Shown piece by piece: positions 26,433-34,042 of a DNA stretch of 64,000 nucleotides. The stretch is from Pseudoxanthomonas sp. Root65. Lineage in GTDB: Bacteria; Pseudomonadota; Gammaproteobacteria; Xanthomonadales; Xanthomonadaceae. The translations under genes were made by a program, and so were the position numbers. How positions within the stretch are numbered: the stretch's first letter is position 1; each line of letters begins with the position of its first letter. The stretch covers positions 646,017-710,016 of the forward strand of contig NZ_LMHA01000001.1 in NCBI RefSeq assembly GCF_001427635.1. The letters run 5' to 3'. The notes under the pieces were generated by a model. That model saw only the letters and a list, made by a program, of their open reading frames with translations, made no database searches and had not been told where the DNA came from.

Positions 26433-27617
26433 TCAGCCCGACGCGCGAGTTCTGCCGTGGCGGCCGAGCACGTGGTCCGCGTCCTGGTCGAAGGTGGGCG
26501 CGGCGAACGGTGCCGGCCCGGGCGTGCGGCCGAAGGCGATCGGCCGGGTGACGCCACGGTAGCTGCCGACCACCGGGTGCGCGATCTCCGCCACCATGTC
26601 CTCGGCCAGCACCTGCGGATGCTCGAACATGTCCTCCACGCGCCGCGCCGCTGCGCACGGCACCTCGTCGCCGAAGTGCGCTTCCCACTCCTGCGCGGTG
26701 CGCGCCTGCAGTGCGTCGTGGAGTTGCGGCACGATCTCGGCGGCATGCGCGGCGCGCTTGCGCACGGTGTCGTAGCGCGGATCGTCGGCCAGCGCGTGCA
26801 GGCCGGTCAGGCGGCACAGCGCCTTCCAGAAGCGCGCGGTGTTGGCGGACAGGTACAGGTAGCCGTCGCGGGCGGGATGGATGCCGGTGACGCCGCCGGA
26901 GCGCATGTCGCGGCCGATGTCCAGCGCCTCGCCTTCGGCCCAGATCATCCGCGCCGACTGCATGGTCAATGCGCTGCGCAACAGCGACACGCCGACGAAC
27001 TGGCCCAGCCCGCTGCGCTCGCGCTCGTACAGCGCCGACGACACGCCGCCGGCCAGCAGCGCCGCGGCGTAGTAGTCCACCACCGAGCCGTAGATGATCT
27101 CCGGCGCGCCGCCGCGCTTGCCCTGCAGCGTGCACATGCCGGTCATGGTCTGCAGCACCTGGTCGTAGCCGGCCTTGTCCTTCATCGGCCCGCTCTCGCC
27201 GTAGCCGGTCACCGCGCAGTAGATCAGCCGCGGGTTGATCACCGACAGGCTGTCGAAGTCGATGCCCAGCCGCTTCGGCACGCTGGGGCGGAAGTTGTGC
27301 ACCAGCACGTCGGCCTCGCGCACCAGCCGCAGCAGCGCGGCGTGGTCGGCCGGCTGCTTCAGGTCCAGCACGATGCCCTGCTTGCTGCGGTTGACGCCGA
27401 GGAAGGCACGGCTTTCCTTTTCCAGCGTCGACGGGTACTGGCGCAGGTTGTCGCCGTCGGGCGGCTCGACCTTGATGACGTCGGCGCCCTGGTCGGCCAG
27501 CAGCGTGCAGCCGTACGGACCGGCGATGTAGGCGCTCAGGTCGAGCACCTTGACGCCGCTCAGCGGCCCGGCCGGGCCGTGGCGCCGGGGGGCGCGGAAG
27601 GGAGAGGCAGTGTCCAT
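26433..27617 (-). CDS. Class III CoA-transferase (CaiB/BaiF family)
   Basis: A 394-residue enzyme that moves CoA between carboxylic acids. The N-terminal LSGVKVLDLSAYIAGPYGCT and ADVIKVEPPDGDNLR are hallmarks; the catalytic Asp is expected in the CTLQGKRGGAPEIIY neighbourhood, and the C-terminal EVPCAAARRVEDMFEHPQ matches the family. The ATG at 27617 follows AAGGAGCC. It lies 121 bases downstream of the GH127 gene in the same direction and is separated from the porin by 117 bases, so it may end the operon that begins at 36274 or have its own promoter. The natural CoA acceptor cannot be predicted from the sequence. Confidence 0.88.
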   Translation of the reverse strand: MDTASPFRAPRRHGPAGPLSGVKVLDLSAYIAGPYGCTLLADQGADVIKVEPPDGDNLRQYPSTLEKESRAFLGVNRSKQGIVLDLKQPADHAALLRLVREADVLVHNFRPSVPKRLGIDFDSLSVINPRLIYCAVTGYGESGPMKDKAGYDQVLQTMTGMCTLQGKRGGAPEIIYGSVVDYYAAALLAGGVSSALYERERSGLGQFVGVSLLRSALTMQSARMIWAEGEALDIGRDMRSGGVTGIHPARDGYLYLSANTARFWKALCRLTGLHALADDPRYDTVRKRAAHAAEIVPQLHDALQARTAQEWEAHFGDEVPCAAARRVEDMFEHPQVLAEDMVAEIAHPVVGSYRGVTRPIAFGRTPGPAPFAAPTFDQDADHVLGRHGRTRASG

Positions 27618-27738
27618 GGGGAAAGGCTCCTTCAACCGTCGCCTGCTGGCCGGGGACCAGTCTGGTGCAGGCGATGCAGCGGATACAGTCGGCCGACGTT
27701 GTTTCTGCGGCCACAAATTCTTGCGAGCGCGTGCTTGT

Positions 27739-29601
27739 TCATGCCGGCGGCAGCGACAGCCAGGTGAGGCGCCAGGCGCCGTCCACGCGTCCGCCGGTCC
27801 GGTAGTACGGCCAGAACAGCAGCGGCGGCCGGTAGCCGAGCTGCAGGGTGATGCCGGGACCTTCATCGTCGTCGGCGAGCGGCAGCACCTGCAGCCAGTC
27901 GTCCTGCGGCCCGTCCGGCAGGCGGATGGTTTCTTCGGTCTTGAAGCCGTCGATCAGCCCGGTGGCGTAGACCAGCGGTCCGCGCGTCACGCCGGCGTAG
28001 TGCAGGTCCAGCACCTGCTGGCGCACCTCGGATCCGTCGGGCGCACGCGATTCCTGCACGTTGCGCAGCACCTGCCGGTGCAGCACCGGCCGTATCGGCA
28101 ACCGCAGCTGCACCTGGTCGCCCGGCCGCCAGTGGCGATGGACCGTCGCGAACGTGCCCGGCACCACCGGCACGCGGACCGCTTCGCCATTGACGGCCAC
28201 GCTGGCGCCTTCGGCCCAGGACGGGATGCGCAGGCACAGCGCGAACGTGGCCTCGCGCTCGGGCTGCATCTCCAGCGCGATGTCACCGTCGAACGGGTAG
28301 CCGGTGTGCTGGCGCAGCACCAGCATGCCGGCGGCCGGATGCGCCAGTCGCGCCTCGCCGGCGCCGTACAGCTGCACGCGCGCGGCCTCGCCCTCGAGCG
28401 CGTACGCCACGGCCGGCAGTTCCTCCAGCGCCATCGCGCCGCTGGACTTGCAGCAGCGCCAATACGTGGTGTGCACGCGGCGGCCGTTGGGGAACGAGTA
28501 GTAGCACCAGTCCTCGCCGTCGGGCGCGAACGCGCCCAGCAGGTCGTTGTAGGCGGTGCGCTCGATCTCCTCGGCGTAGCGCGCCTCGCCGGTCAGGCGC
28601 AGCAGCTCGCGGTTGAACTGGATCCACGACAGCAGCGAACAGGTTTCCACATAGGCCAGCGGGCTGAACGTGCCGCGCGCGTTGAAGACCTCGCGCGAGC
28701 GGTGGGCCACGCCGCCCCACGGCCCGCCGCCCAGGGTCAGGTGGTACTGGTGGATGTTCTCCCACATCGCCTCGACGGCGCGGCGAAGCGCGGCGTCCCC
28801 GGTGGCGCGGCACAGCTTGACCACGCCGACCAGGTTCCACAGGAGCTGGTAGGCCTTGCCGGTGGCGATCTCGGAGGCGTCAGCGCCGGCTTCGATGGCC
28901 GGCAGCAGCCGCAGTGCGGGATGCGCATTGGCCTGCGCGAACACCTGCTGCGCCAGGACGAGGAAGCGCGCATCGCCGGTTTCCTCATGCAGTTCCAGCG
29001 CGGCGTCCATCAGGACGGTGGCCGACATGCCGTGGTGGTTGCCGAGCGTGGTGATGTCGATGCCGCTGTCGAGTGCATGCGCGCACAGGTCGGCGATGCG
29101 TCCGGCGGCCTGCGTGTAGCGCGCGTCGCCCAGTGCGCGCGCGGTTTCCACCAGCCCGAGGATCAGGTAGGCGTGCACCCACATGTCCCAGGTGCGCAGC
29201 GCCGGCGCGCCGTCCCAGCTGGGCGGCTTCGGCGGCTGTGGCCGGGTGAAGCGTCGCTCGGGCGCGTAGGTGCCGAGGTAACCATCGTCTTCCTGCACCG
29301 ACAGCAGGTAGTCGGCGACCTCGCGCAGGTGCGCGCCCAGCGCGGCGTCGCCGCTACGGGCGTAGGCGCGCGCCGCGGCGGACAGCCACTTGCCGGCATG
29401 TTCGCCATACCAGTCGCCCTCGGTGTTGTGCGCGCGGTGCGCCGGCGAGAACAGCGCGATGGCCGGACTGTCGGCGCCGGTGATGAAGTGCGACAGGCGA
29501 CCACGCCGGTTGGCGTCGAGGGCATCGCCCAGTAGTCCGCCGAGCGTCACGCCCGCTCGCGACGAAGCATCCCGGCCGGTCGGAACCGTCACGCCGGTCA
29601 C
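27739..29601 (-). CDS. GH127-family beta-L-arabinofuranosidase-like glycosidase
   Basis: A 620-residue protein of the former DUF1680 family. The founding GH127 enzyme releases beta-L-arabinofuranose using a zinc site of one Glu and three Cys. The same residues can be seen: Glu319 and Cys321 in YVETCSLLSW, and Cys383 and Cys384 in YWRCCKSSGAM. Other family segments are TEGDWYGEHAGKWL, TLGNHHGMSATVL and GGGPWGGVAHRSREVF. No signal peptide is present, so it probably acts in the cytoplasm. The chosen GTG at 29601 overlaps the stop of the gene before it (GTGA), showing coupling. Related families GH137, GH142 and GH146 also share this fold, so the exact glycosidic bond is uncertain. Confidence 0.85.
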   Translation of the reverse strand: MTGVTVPTGRDASSRAGVTLGGLLGDALDANRRGRLSHFITGADSPAIALFSPAHRAHNTEGDWYGEHAGKWLSAAARAYARSGDAALGAHLREVADYLLSVQEDDGYLGTYAPERRFTRPQPPKPPSWDGAPALRTWDMWVHAYLILGLVETARALGDARYTQAAGRIADLCAHALDSGIDITTLGNHHGMSATVLMDAALELHEETGDARFLVLAQQVFAQANAHPALRLLPAIEAGADASEIATGKAYQLLWNLVGVVKLCRATGDAALRRAVEAMWENIHQYHLTLGGGPWGGVAHRSREVFNARGTFSPLAYVETCSLLSWIQFNRELLRLTGEARYAEEIERTAYNDLLGAFAPDGEDWCYYSFPNGRRVHTTYWRCCKSSGAMALEELPAVAYALEGEAARVQLYGAGEARLAHPAAGMLVLRQHTGYPFDGDIALEMQPEREATFALCLRIPSWAEGASVAVNGEAVRVPVVPGTFATVHRHWRPGDQVQLRLPIRPVLHRQVLRNVQESRAPDGSEVRQQVLDLHYAGVTRGPLVYATGLIDGFKTEETIRLPDGPQDDWLQVLPLADDDEGPGITLQLGYRPPLLFWPYYRTGGRVDGAWRLTWLSLPPA

Positions 29602-31778
29602 GCCGCGTCCACCACGCAACGGAAGCCGATCCGCGCCGAACGGTCCTTGCCCGGCGCCATCAGCAACAGCTTGCCGTGCTGGTCCAGCCGCTTGGCCTGC
29701 GGGAAGTACCAGTGCGAGGTGCGCGGCTCGTAGTCGCTGCCGCCGCGCACGATGGCGGCGCGGGTGTGCTCGTCATGGAATTCGTCCGTCCACTGCCAGA
29801 CGTGGCCCACCAGGTCCATCACGCCGAACGGACTGGCGCCGGCGGGATACGCACCGACCTCGGCCGGCGGCGGCAGCACGCGCCCGCGGAACACCGGCGG
29901 TGCCGCGTCCTCGCGCCAGGCGTTGCCCCAGGGATACAGGCGACCGTCGGTGCCCTGCGCGGCGTACTGCCATTCCCAGCCATGCGGCAGGCGCTTGCCC
30001 GCCCACGCGGCGTAGGCGCGCGCATCCTCGATCGACACCCACGTCACCGGCCGGTTCTCCCAACCCGGCTGCGGGGCGCCGTCGCGCCAGTCGCGCAGGA
30101 AGTGCTGCGCATCGCGTGGTGCATAACCGGTCGCATCGACGAAGGCCTTGTACTGCGCGTTGGTCACCAGGTGACGGTCGATGTGGAAGGCCTGCATCGG
30201 CATGCGACGGCGGTGGTGGCGGCGCGCGGTCGGTTCCCACGGGAACTGCACGTCCACGCCTTCCCACACCTGACCTTCGATCTCGATGCCCTGCACGGCG
30301 AACAGGAACTCGCCGGCCGGGATCGTCACCATGCCGTCCGGCGCGACAGGGTGCGGCGGGGTCGGCGCGATGGCCTGCAGGATCTGCGGCAGTGCGATCC
30401 ACGTGGAGGACAGCGAGGCCAGCGGCGTGGCGGCACGCTCCGCCATCCGGGCCAGGAAGGTTTCCAGACCGTCTTCGTGCACACCGTCGCGCAGCGCCAG
30501 CAGCGCGCCGAAGCCGCGGCCTTCCAGCGTGGTCTCCAGGACCGCCTGATCGTCGATGATGCGCGGCTGCAATGCCGCGCCGTTCCAAAGATCGATGTAC
30601 TGCGTGCCGTCGACATGCGGCACGGCGAGTTGTTCGCCTTCGATCGGGTACTCATGGCGATTGACCAGCGTCCACACGGTGCGGCCCTCGCCCGGGAAGC
30701 GGCTGGCGAAGATGCCGGCCTGCAGGGTGCGCTCGTACGGGCGCCAGTCCAGGCTGACGAACAGCGACGGGAAGCGGCGGTAGATCGCGGCGATGCGGCG
30801 CAGCGATTCGGCATCGCGCGCGGTCAACTGGTTCCACAGGCCCCAGACGTTTTCCCACGCGTTGTAGCCCACGCCGTTGAAGAAGATGTATTGCAGGTCG
30901 TGATTGCGGTCGCGGCCCCAGCGGTTCTCGTAGTTGATCATGTGGCGCGGTTCCAGCCACTTGAACTTGGCCACCGGCGGCACGACCTCATTCGGCGCCT
31001 TCTTGCCCCAGCTCTGCACGTTCCAGATCAGGTGTTCTTCGGCGCTGATCGTGGACTCGGGTTGCACGACGACCGGATGGCCCAACGCATCGCAGGCGTC
31101 GAAGAACGCGCGCGGCACGCCGTTGTAGGTGTCGCCGTTGATGCCGTCCGCGCCGACCGCCTTGACGATCTTCGCGATGGCCTGCCAGTCGGGCTCGCCT
31201 TCGTCGCGGGTGCCGTTGTCCCACGGCATGGTGGTGAGGAACACGCGCACACCGCGGCGATGGAAATCGTCGACCGCGCCACGCAACGCCTCGAGGCCGC
31301 CCGGTAGGCTGCGGGCGAAGTCGAACTGGTTGCGGTCGTCCACGCCGATATTGGGATAGACACACCACAGCAGCACGCTGTCCAGGCCGCCGTAGCGCGC
31401 GTCCAGGTCGTCGAGGTAGCGATCGACCGTATAGCGGCCGGCGACGGGGTCGTAGAGATAACGGTCCTCGACCATCACCTGCGCGTGCACGAAATTGCGC
31501 TGCGCCCACTGCAGTTCGGGACGACGGTAATTGGCGTCGTCGTAGCCGATGCGGGTGAGATGTTCGCGGCGCCAGTCCTTCAGTTCCGCGACCCAGTCGT
31601 CGGCCGAGGCGTTGGCGTCGATCTTCCACTGGCCGATGTCGGCGAACGGCCAGCCGGGCGCCTTGCCCGGCGTGGGCAGATAGCGCTGGGTGGTGACGTG
31701 CGAGAACTTGTATTCGGTCGTCACCGCGGGCGGTGCGTCGTCGTGCGCGGGCGGGACGGGGGGCGTGGGGGTGGTCAT
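29598..31778 (-). CDS. TIM-barrel glycosidase-like / FGE-fold fusion protein
   Basis: A 726-residue protein without signal peptide. Residues 40 to about 500 read as a glycosidase-like TIM barrel: LDSVLLWCVYPNIGVDDRNQ, GVRVFLTTMPWDNG, AVGADGINGDTYNG and HPVVVQPESTIS alternate as strands with acidic ends, but I cannot assign a GH family. From about residue 530 (GMVTIPAGEFLF) to the end is a formylglycine-generating-enzyme / SUMF1 fold, with GWEWQYAAQGTDGRLYPWGN and GHVWQWTDEFHDEH. The active-site cysteines of true FGE are missing: the position after RGGS is Asp-Tyr, so this domain probably binds rather than oxidises. It is coupled to the GH127 gene (GTGA overlap) and follows the kinase gene by 19 bases. 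Confidence 0.7.
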   Translation of the reverse strand: MTTPTPPVPPAHDDAPPAVTTEYKFSHVTTQRYLPTPGKAPGWPFADIGQWKIDANASADDWVAELKDWRREHLTRIGYDDANYRRPELQWAQRNFVHAQVMVEDRYLYDPVAGRYTVDRYLDDLDARYGGLDSVLLWCVYPNIGVDDRNQFDFARSLPGGLEALRGAVDDFHRRGVRVFLTTMPWDNGTRDEGEPDWQAIAKIVKAVGADGINGDTYNGVPRAFFDACDALGHPVVVQPESTISAEEHLIWNVQSWGKKAPNEVVPPVAKFKWLEPRHMINYENRWGRDRNHDLQYIFFNGVGYNAWENVWGLWNQLTARDAESLRRIAAIYRRFPSLFVSLDWRPYERTLQAGIFASRFPGEGRTVWTLVNRHEYPIEGEQLAVPHVDGTQYIDLWNGAALQPRIIDDQAVLETTLEGRGFGALLALRDGVHEDGLETFLARMAERAATPLASLSSTWIALPQILQAIAPTPPHPVAPDGMVTIPAGEFLFAVQGIEIEGQVWEGVDVQFPWEPTARRHHRRRMPMQAFHIDRHLVTNAQYKAFVDATGYAPRDAQHFLRDWRDGAPQPGWENRPVTWVSIEDARAYAAWAGKRLPHGWEWQYAAQGTDGRLYPWGNAWREDAAPPVFRGRVLPPPAEVGAYPAGASPFGVMDLVGHVWQWTDEFHDEHTRAAIVRGGSDYEPRTSHWYFPQAKRLDQHGKLLLMAPGKDRSARIGFRCVVDAA

Positions 31779-31797
31779 GCGTTCGTCTGGGATCGGA

Positions 31798-32742
31798 TCA
31801 GGGGATGCCGCAATAGGCCGCCAGCGCGGCCCGTCGCGAGGGATCGTCGGCCTGCGTGGCCAGCCACGCGTCGACGTCGGATCGCGCCGGAATGCTGGCC
31901 TGGGCGCCGAGCCGGGTGCAGGCCAGCGCCGAGGCCGCACTGGCGAAGCGTAGCGCGTCGGCGAAGCCGGCATGTTCGGACAGGCGTGCGGTGAGCGCGC
32001 CGCAGAAGGTGTCGCCGGCCGCCGTGGTGTCGACCGGATCGATGGCGAAGGCGGGCTGCAGGAACAGTTCGGCGCCCCGGCGCGCGAAGCAGCCTCGCTC
32101 GCCCAGGGTCACCACCACGCAGGGCACCGCCAGGCGCGCGGCCTGCGCGGCGACGGTGCCACCGCCTGCCAGCGTGGCCAGTTCGCCTTCGTTGACCACC
32201 AGCACGTCGACGTCGTGCAGCAGGCCGTCCGGCAGCGTGGTCGCCGGTGCCGCGTTGAGCACCACGCGCACGCCGGCGTCGCGCGCCAGGCGGGCGAACG
32301 TGGCGACGGTGTCCAGCGGCGTCTCGAGCTGCAGCAGCAGATGGCTCACGCCGCGCAACGAGGGCAGATGGTGCGGTCGCAGGCCCGCGTTGGCGCCGGG
32401 GGCGACGGTGATGGCATTTTCGGCGCTGTCGGACAGGCAGATGAAGGCGGTGCCGCTGGCGACCCCGGGCACACGCACGATCTGGGTGGCGACGCCGGCC
32501 TCGGCCAGTGCCTGTTCCAGCACGGTCGCCTGCGGATCCTCGCCCAGCGCCAGCAGCATGCGCGTGGGCACGGCGCCGGCCCGCGCGCTCGCCACGGCCT
32601 GGTTGGCGCCCTTGCCGCCGGGGAACGTGGCGAAGTCGCGGCCCAGCACGGTTTCGCCCGGTGCCGGTACATGCGGCGCCCGCACCACGAAATCGAGGTT
32701 GGCCGAACCGGCGACCAGCACGGTCCCCGTCCGCGTGCTCAC
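31798..32742 (-). CDS. rbsK: Ribokinase-family sugar kinase
   Basis: A 314-residue PfkB-family kinase, most like ribokinase. The first signature GGKGANQAVASARAG is at about residues 43-57 and the second, DTTAAGDTFCGALTARL, near 236, contains the catalytic Asp. GSANLDFVVRAPHVPAPGET at the start is typical of RbsK. The start is GTG at 32742 and overlaps the stop of the serine-hydrolase gene (GTGA). In this operon it would phosphorylate a pentose or nucleoside-derived sugar released by the glycosidases; that is inference, and related kinases accept other sugars. Confidence 0.85.
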   Translation of the reverse strand: MSTRTGTVLVAGSANLDFVVRAPHVPAPGETVLGRDFATFPGGKGANQAVASARAGAVPTRMLLALGEDPQATVLEQALAEAGVATQIVRVPGVASGTAFICLSDSAENAITVAPGANAGLRPHHLPSLRGVSHLLLQLETPLDTVATFARLARDAGVRVVLNAAPATTLPDGLLHDVDVLVVNEGELATLAGGGTVAAQAARLAVPCVVVTLGERGCFARRGAELFLQPAFAIDPVDTTAAGDTFCGALTARLSEHAGFADALRFASAASALACTRLGAQASIPARSDVDAWLATQADDPSRRAALAAYCGIP

Positions 32743-34028
32743 GGCGACACCGCCGAATAGACGGCGCGGTAGAACGGCGCGGCGAGCTTGGGCAACGGAG
32801 CGGCGCCTTCGGTCGGCAGGTGCTGCGACAGCAGCAGGATCACCAGTCCGCGCGAACGGTCGATGGTGAAATAGGTCGACGCGGCACCGGACCAGCCGAA
32901 CTGTCCGGGCGAACCCGGTCGCGCACTCTTCGCCGTGTCGGTGACGACATAGCCGCCCAGGCCGAAGCCTTCGCCCGGTTCCGGCGCCGGCACCGGCGGA
33001 TCGAAGCCGGCCAGCTGGTCGGACATCATCATCGCCACGGTGTCTTGGCGCAGCAGGCGCACGCCGTCCAGTGCGCCGCCTTCGGCCAGCATCCGCGCGA
33101 AGCGCAGGTAGTCGGCGGCGGTGGAATACAGCCCGCCCGCGCCGCTGTCGTAGGCGCGCAGGCGACTGCCGGGTTCGCGTGCCGTCGGCGTATCGGCGAG
33201 CACGCGCCGTCCGTCCGCATCGCGCGTCGTCAGCGCCATGACGCGCCCCCGCTGCGCGACAGGAACCTCGAATCCGGTGTCATGCATCCGCAGCGGCTGC
33301 AGGATGCGCGTGCGCAGAAAGTCGTCTAACGTTTGCCCGCTGGCGACTTCGATCACGCGGGCGAGGACTTCGGTGTTGACGCCGTCGTAGCGGAAGCGCG
33401 TGCCGGGTTCGGTCGCCAGCGGCGCGCTGGCGACACGTTCCGCATAGCCGGCCAGGTCGCCGGCTGCTTCCGGCGCCTGCCGTTGCAGCAGTTCGGACGC
33501 CACCCGGATGTCGTCGCCGCCAGTGGCGAACCCGGCGGTGTGGGTCAGCAGGTGGCGGACAGTGAGGGCGCGCTGTGCCGGCACGAGTGCAGGCGACCCG
33601 ACAGTGCCTCCCTCGAGGCGCTGCAATCCGCCGAATGCCGGCAGATAGGTGGCGACGGGCGCATCGAGCTGCAACCTGCCCTCCTCCACCAGCATCAACG
33701 CCGCCACCGAGGTGACGGGCTTGGTAATCGAGTAGATGCGGAAGATGGCATCTTCGCGCAGCGGCTGACGCCCCTGCAGGTCCGCATGACCGAACACCCC
33801 CCGATAGACCGTCGTGCCGTGATCTGCAACCACAGCGACGGCGCCCAGGTATCCGTGCCCACCCACGACCGTGGACAGCACCTCATCCAGCGGCGCACGC
33901 GGCAGCGCTTGCGGCGGTGGCGTGGCTGTCGCACAGGCGGCGAGCGAAAGCATTAGTACCATCCAAAGCCCGCGCCGCCCTGGAGAGGGGACGGCGCGGG
34001 GGGAGGCGACGTGGGAGAGTGCCGGCAT
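32739..34028 (-). CDS. Beta-lactamase-fold serine hydrolase, predicted lipoprotein
   Basis: A 429-residue class C beta-lactamase-like protein. A lipobox LSLAAC (27-32, Cys32) predicts a lipid anchor in the envelope. The catalytic SxxK is SITK at 100-103 and the second motif region is RYDGVNTEVL near 215. The sequence FGWSGAASTYF near 385 takes the place of the third motif. Such proteins include esterases, D-aminopeptidases and DD-peptidases; in a TonB-receptor operon an esterase acting on the imported compound is plausible but unproven. It starts 14 bases after the receptor gene and its stop overlaps the kinase gene. Confidence 0.82.
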   Translation of the reverse strand: MPALSHVASPRAVPSPGRRGLWMVLMLSLAACATATPPPQALPRAPLDEVLSTVVGGHGYLGAVAVVADHGTTVYRGVFGHADLQGRQPLREDAIFRIYSITKPVTSVAALMLVEEGRLQLDAPVATYLPAFGGLQRLEGGTVGSPALVPAQRALTVRHLLTHTAGFATGGDDIRVASELLQRQAPEAAGDLAGYAERVASAPLATEPGTRFRYDGVNTEVLARVIEVASGQTLDDFLRTRILQPLRMHDTGFEVPVAQRGRVMALTTRDADGRRVLADTPTAREPGSRLRAYDSGAGGLYSTAADYLRFARMLAEGGALDGVRLLRQDTVAMMMSDQLAGFDPPVPAPEPGEGFGLGGYVVTDTAKSARPGSPGQFGWSGAASTYFTIDRSRGLVILLLSQHLPTEGAAPLPKLAAPFYRAVYSAVSP

Positions 34029-34042
34029 CCGCGGATGATGGG

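Noticed and set aside
29598..31778. Functional formylglycine-generating enzyme or EgtB-type ergothioneine enzyme
   Set aside because: The catalytic cysteines are missing and no sulfatase gene or EgtB-type iron-binding three-His pattern with a DinB-like domain is seen.
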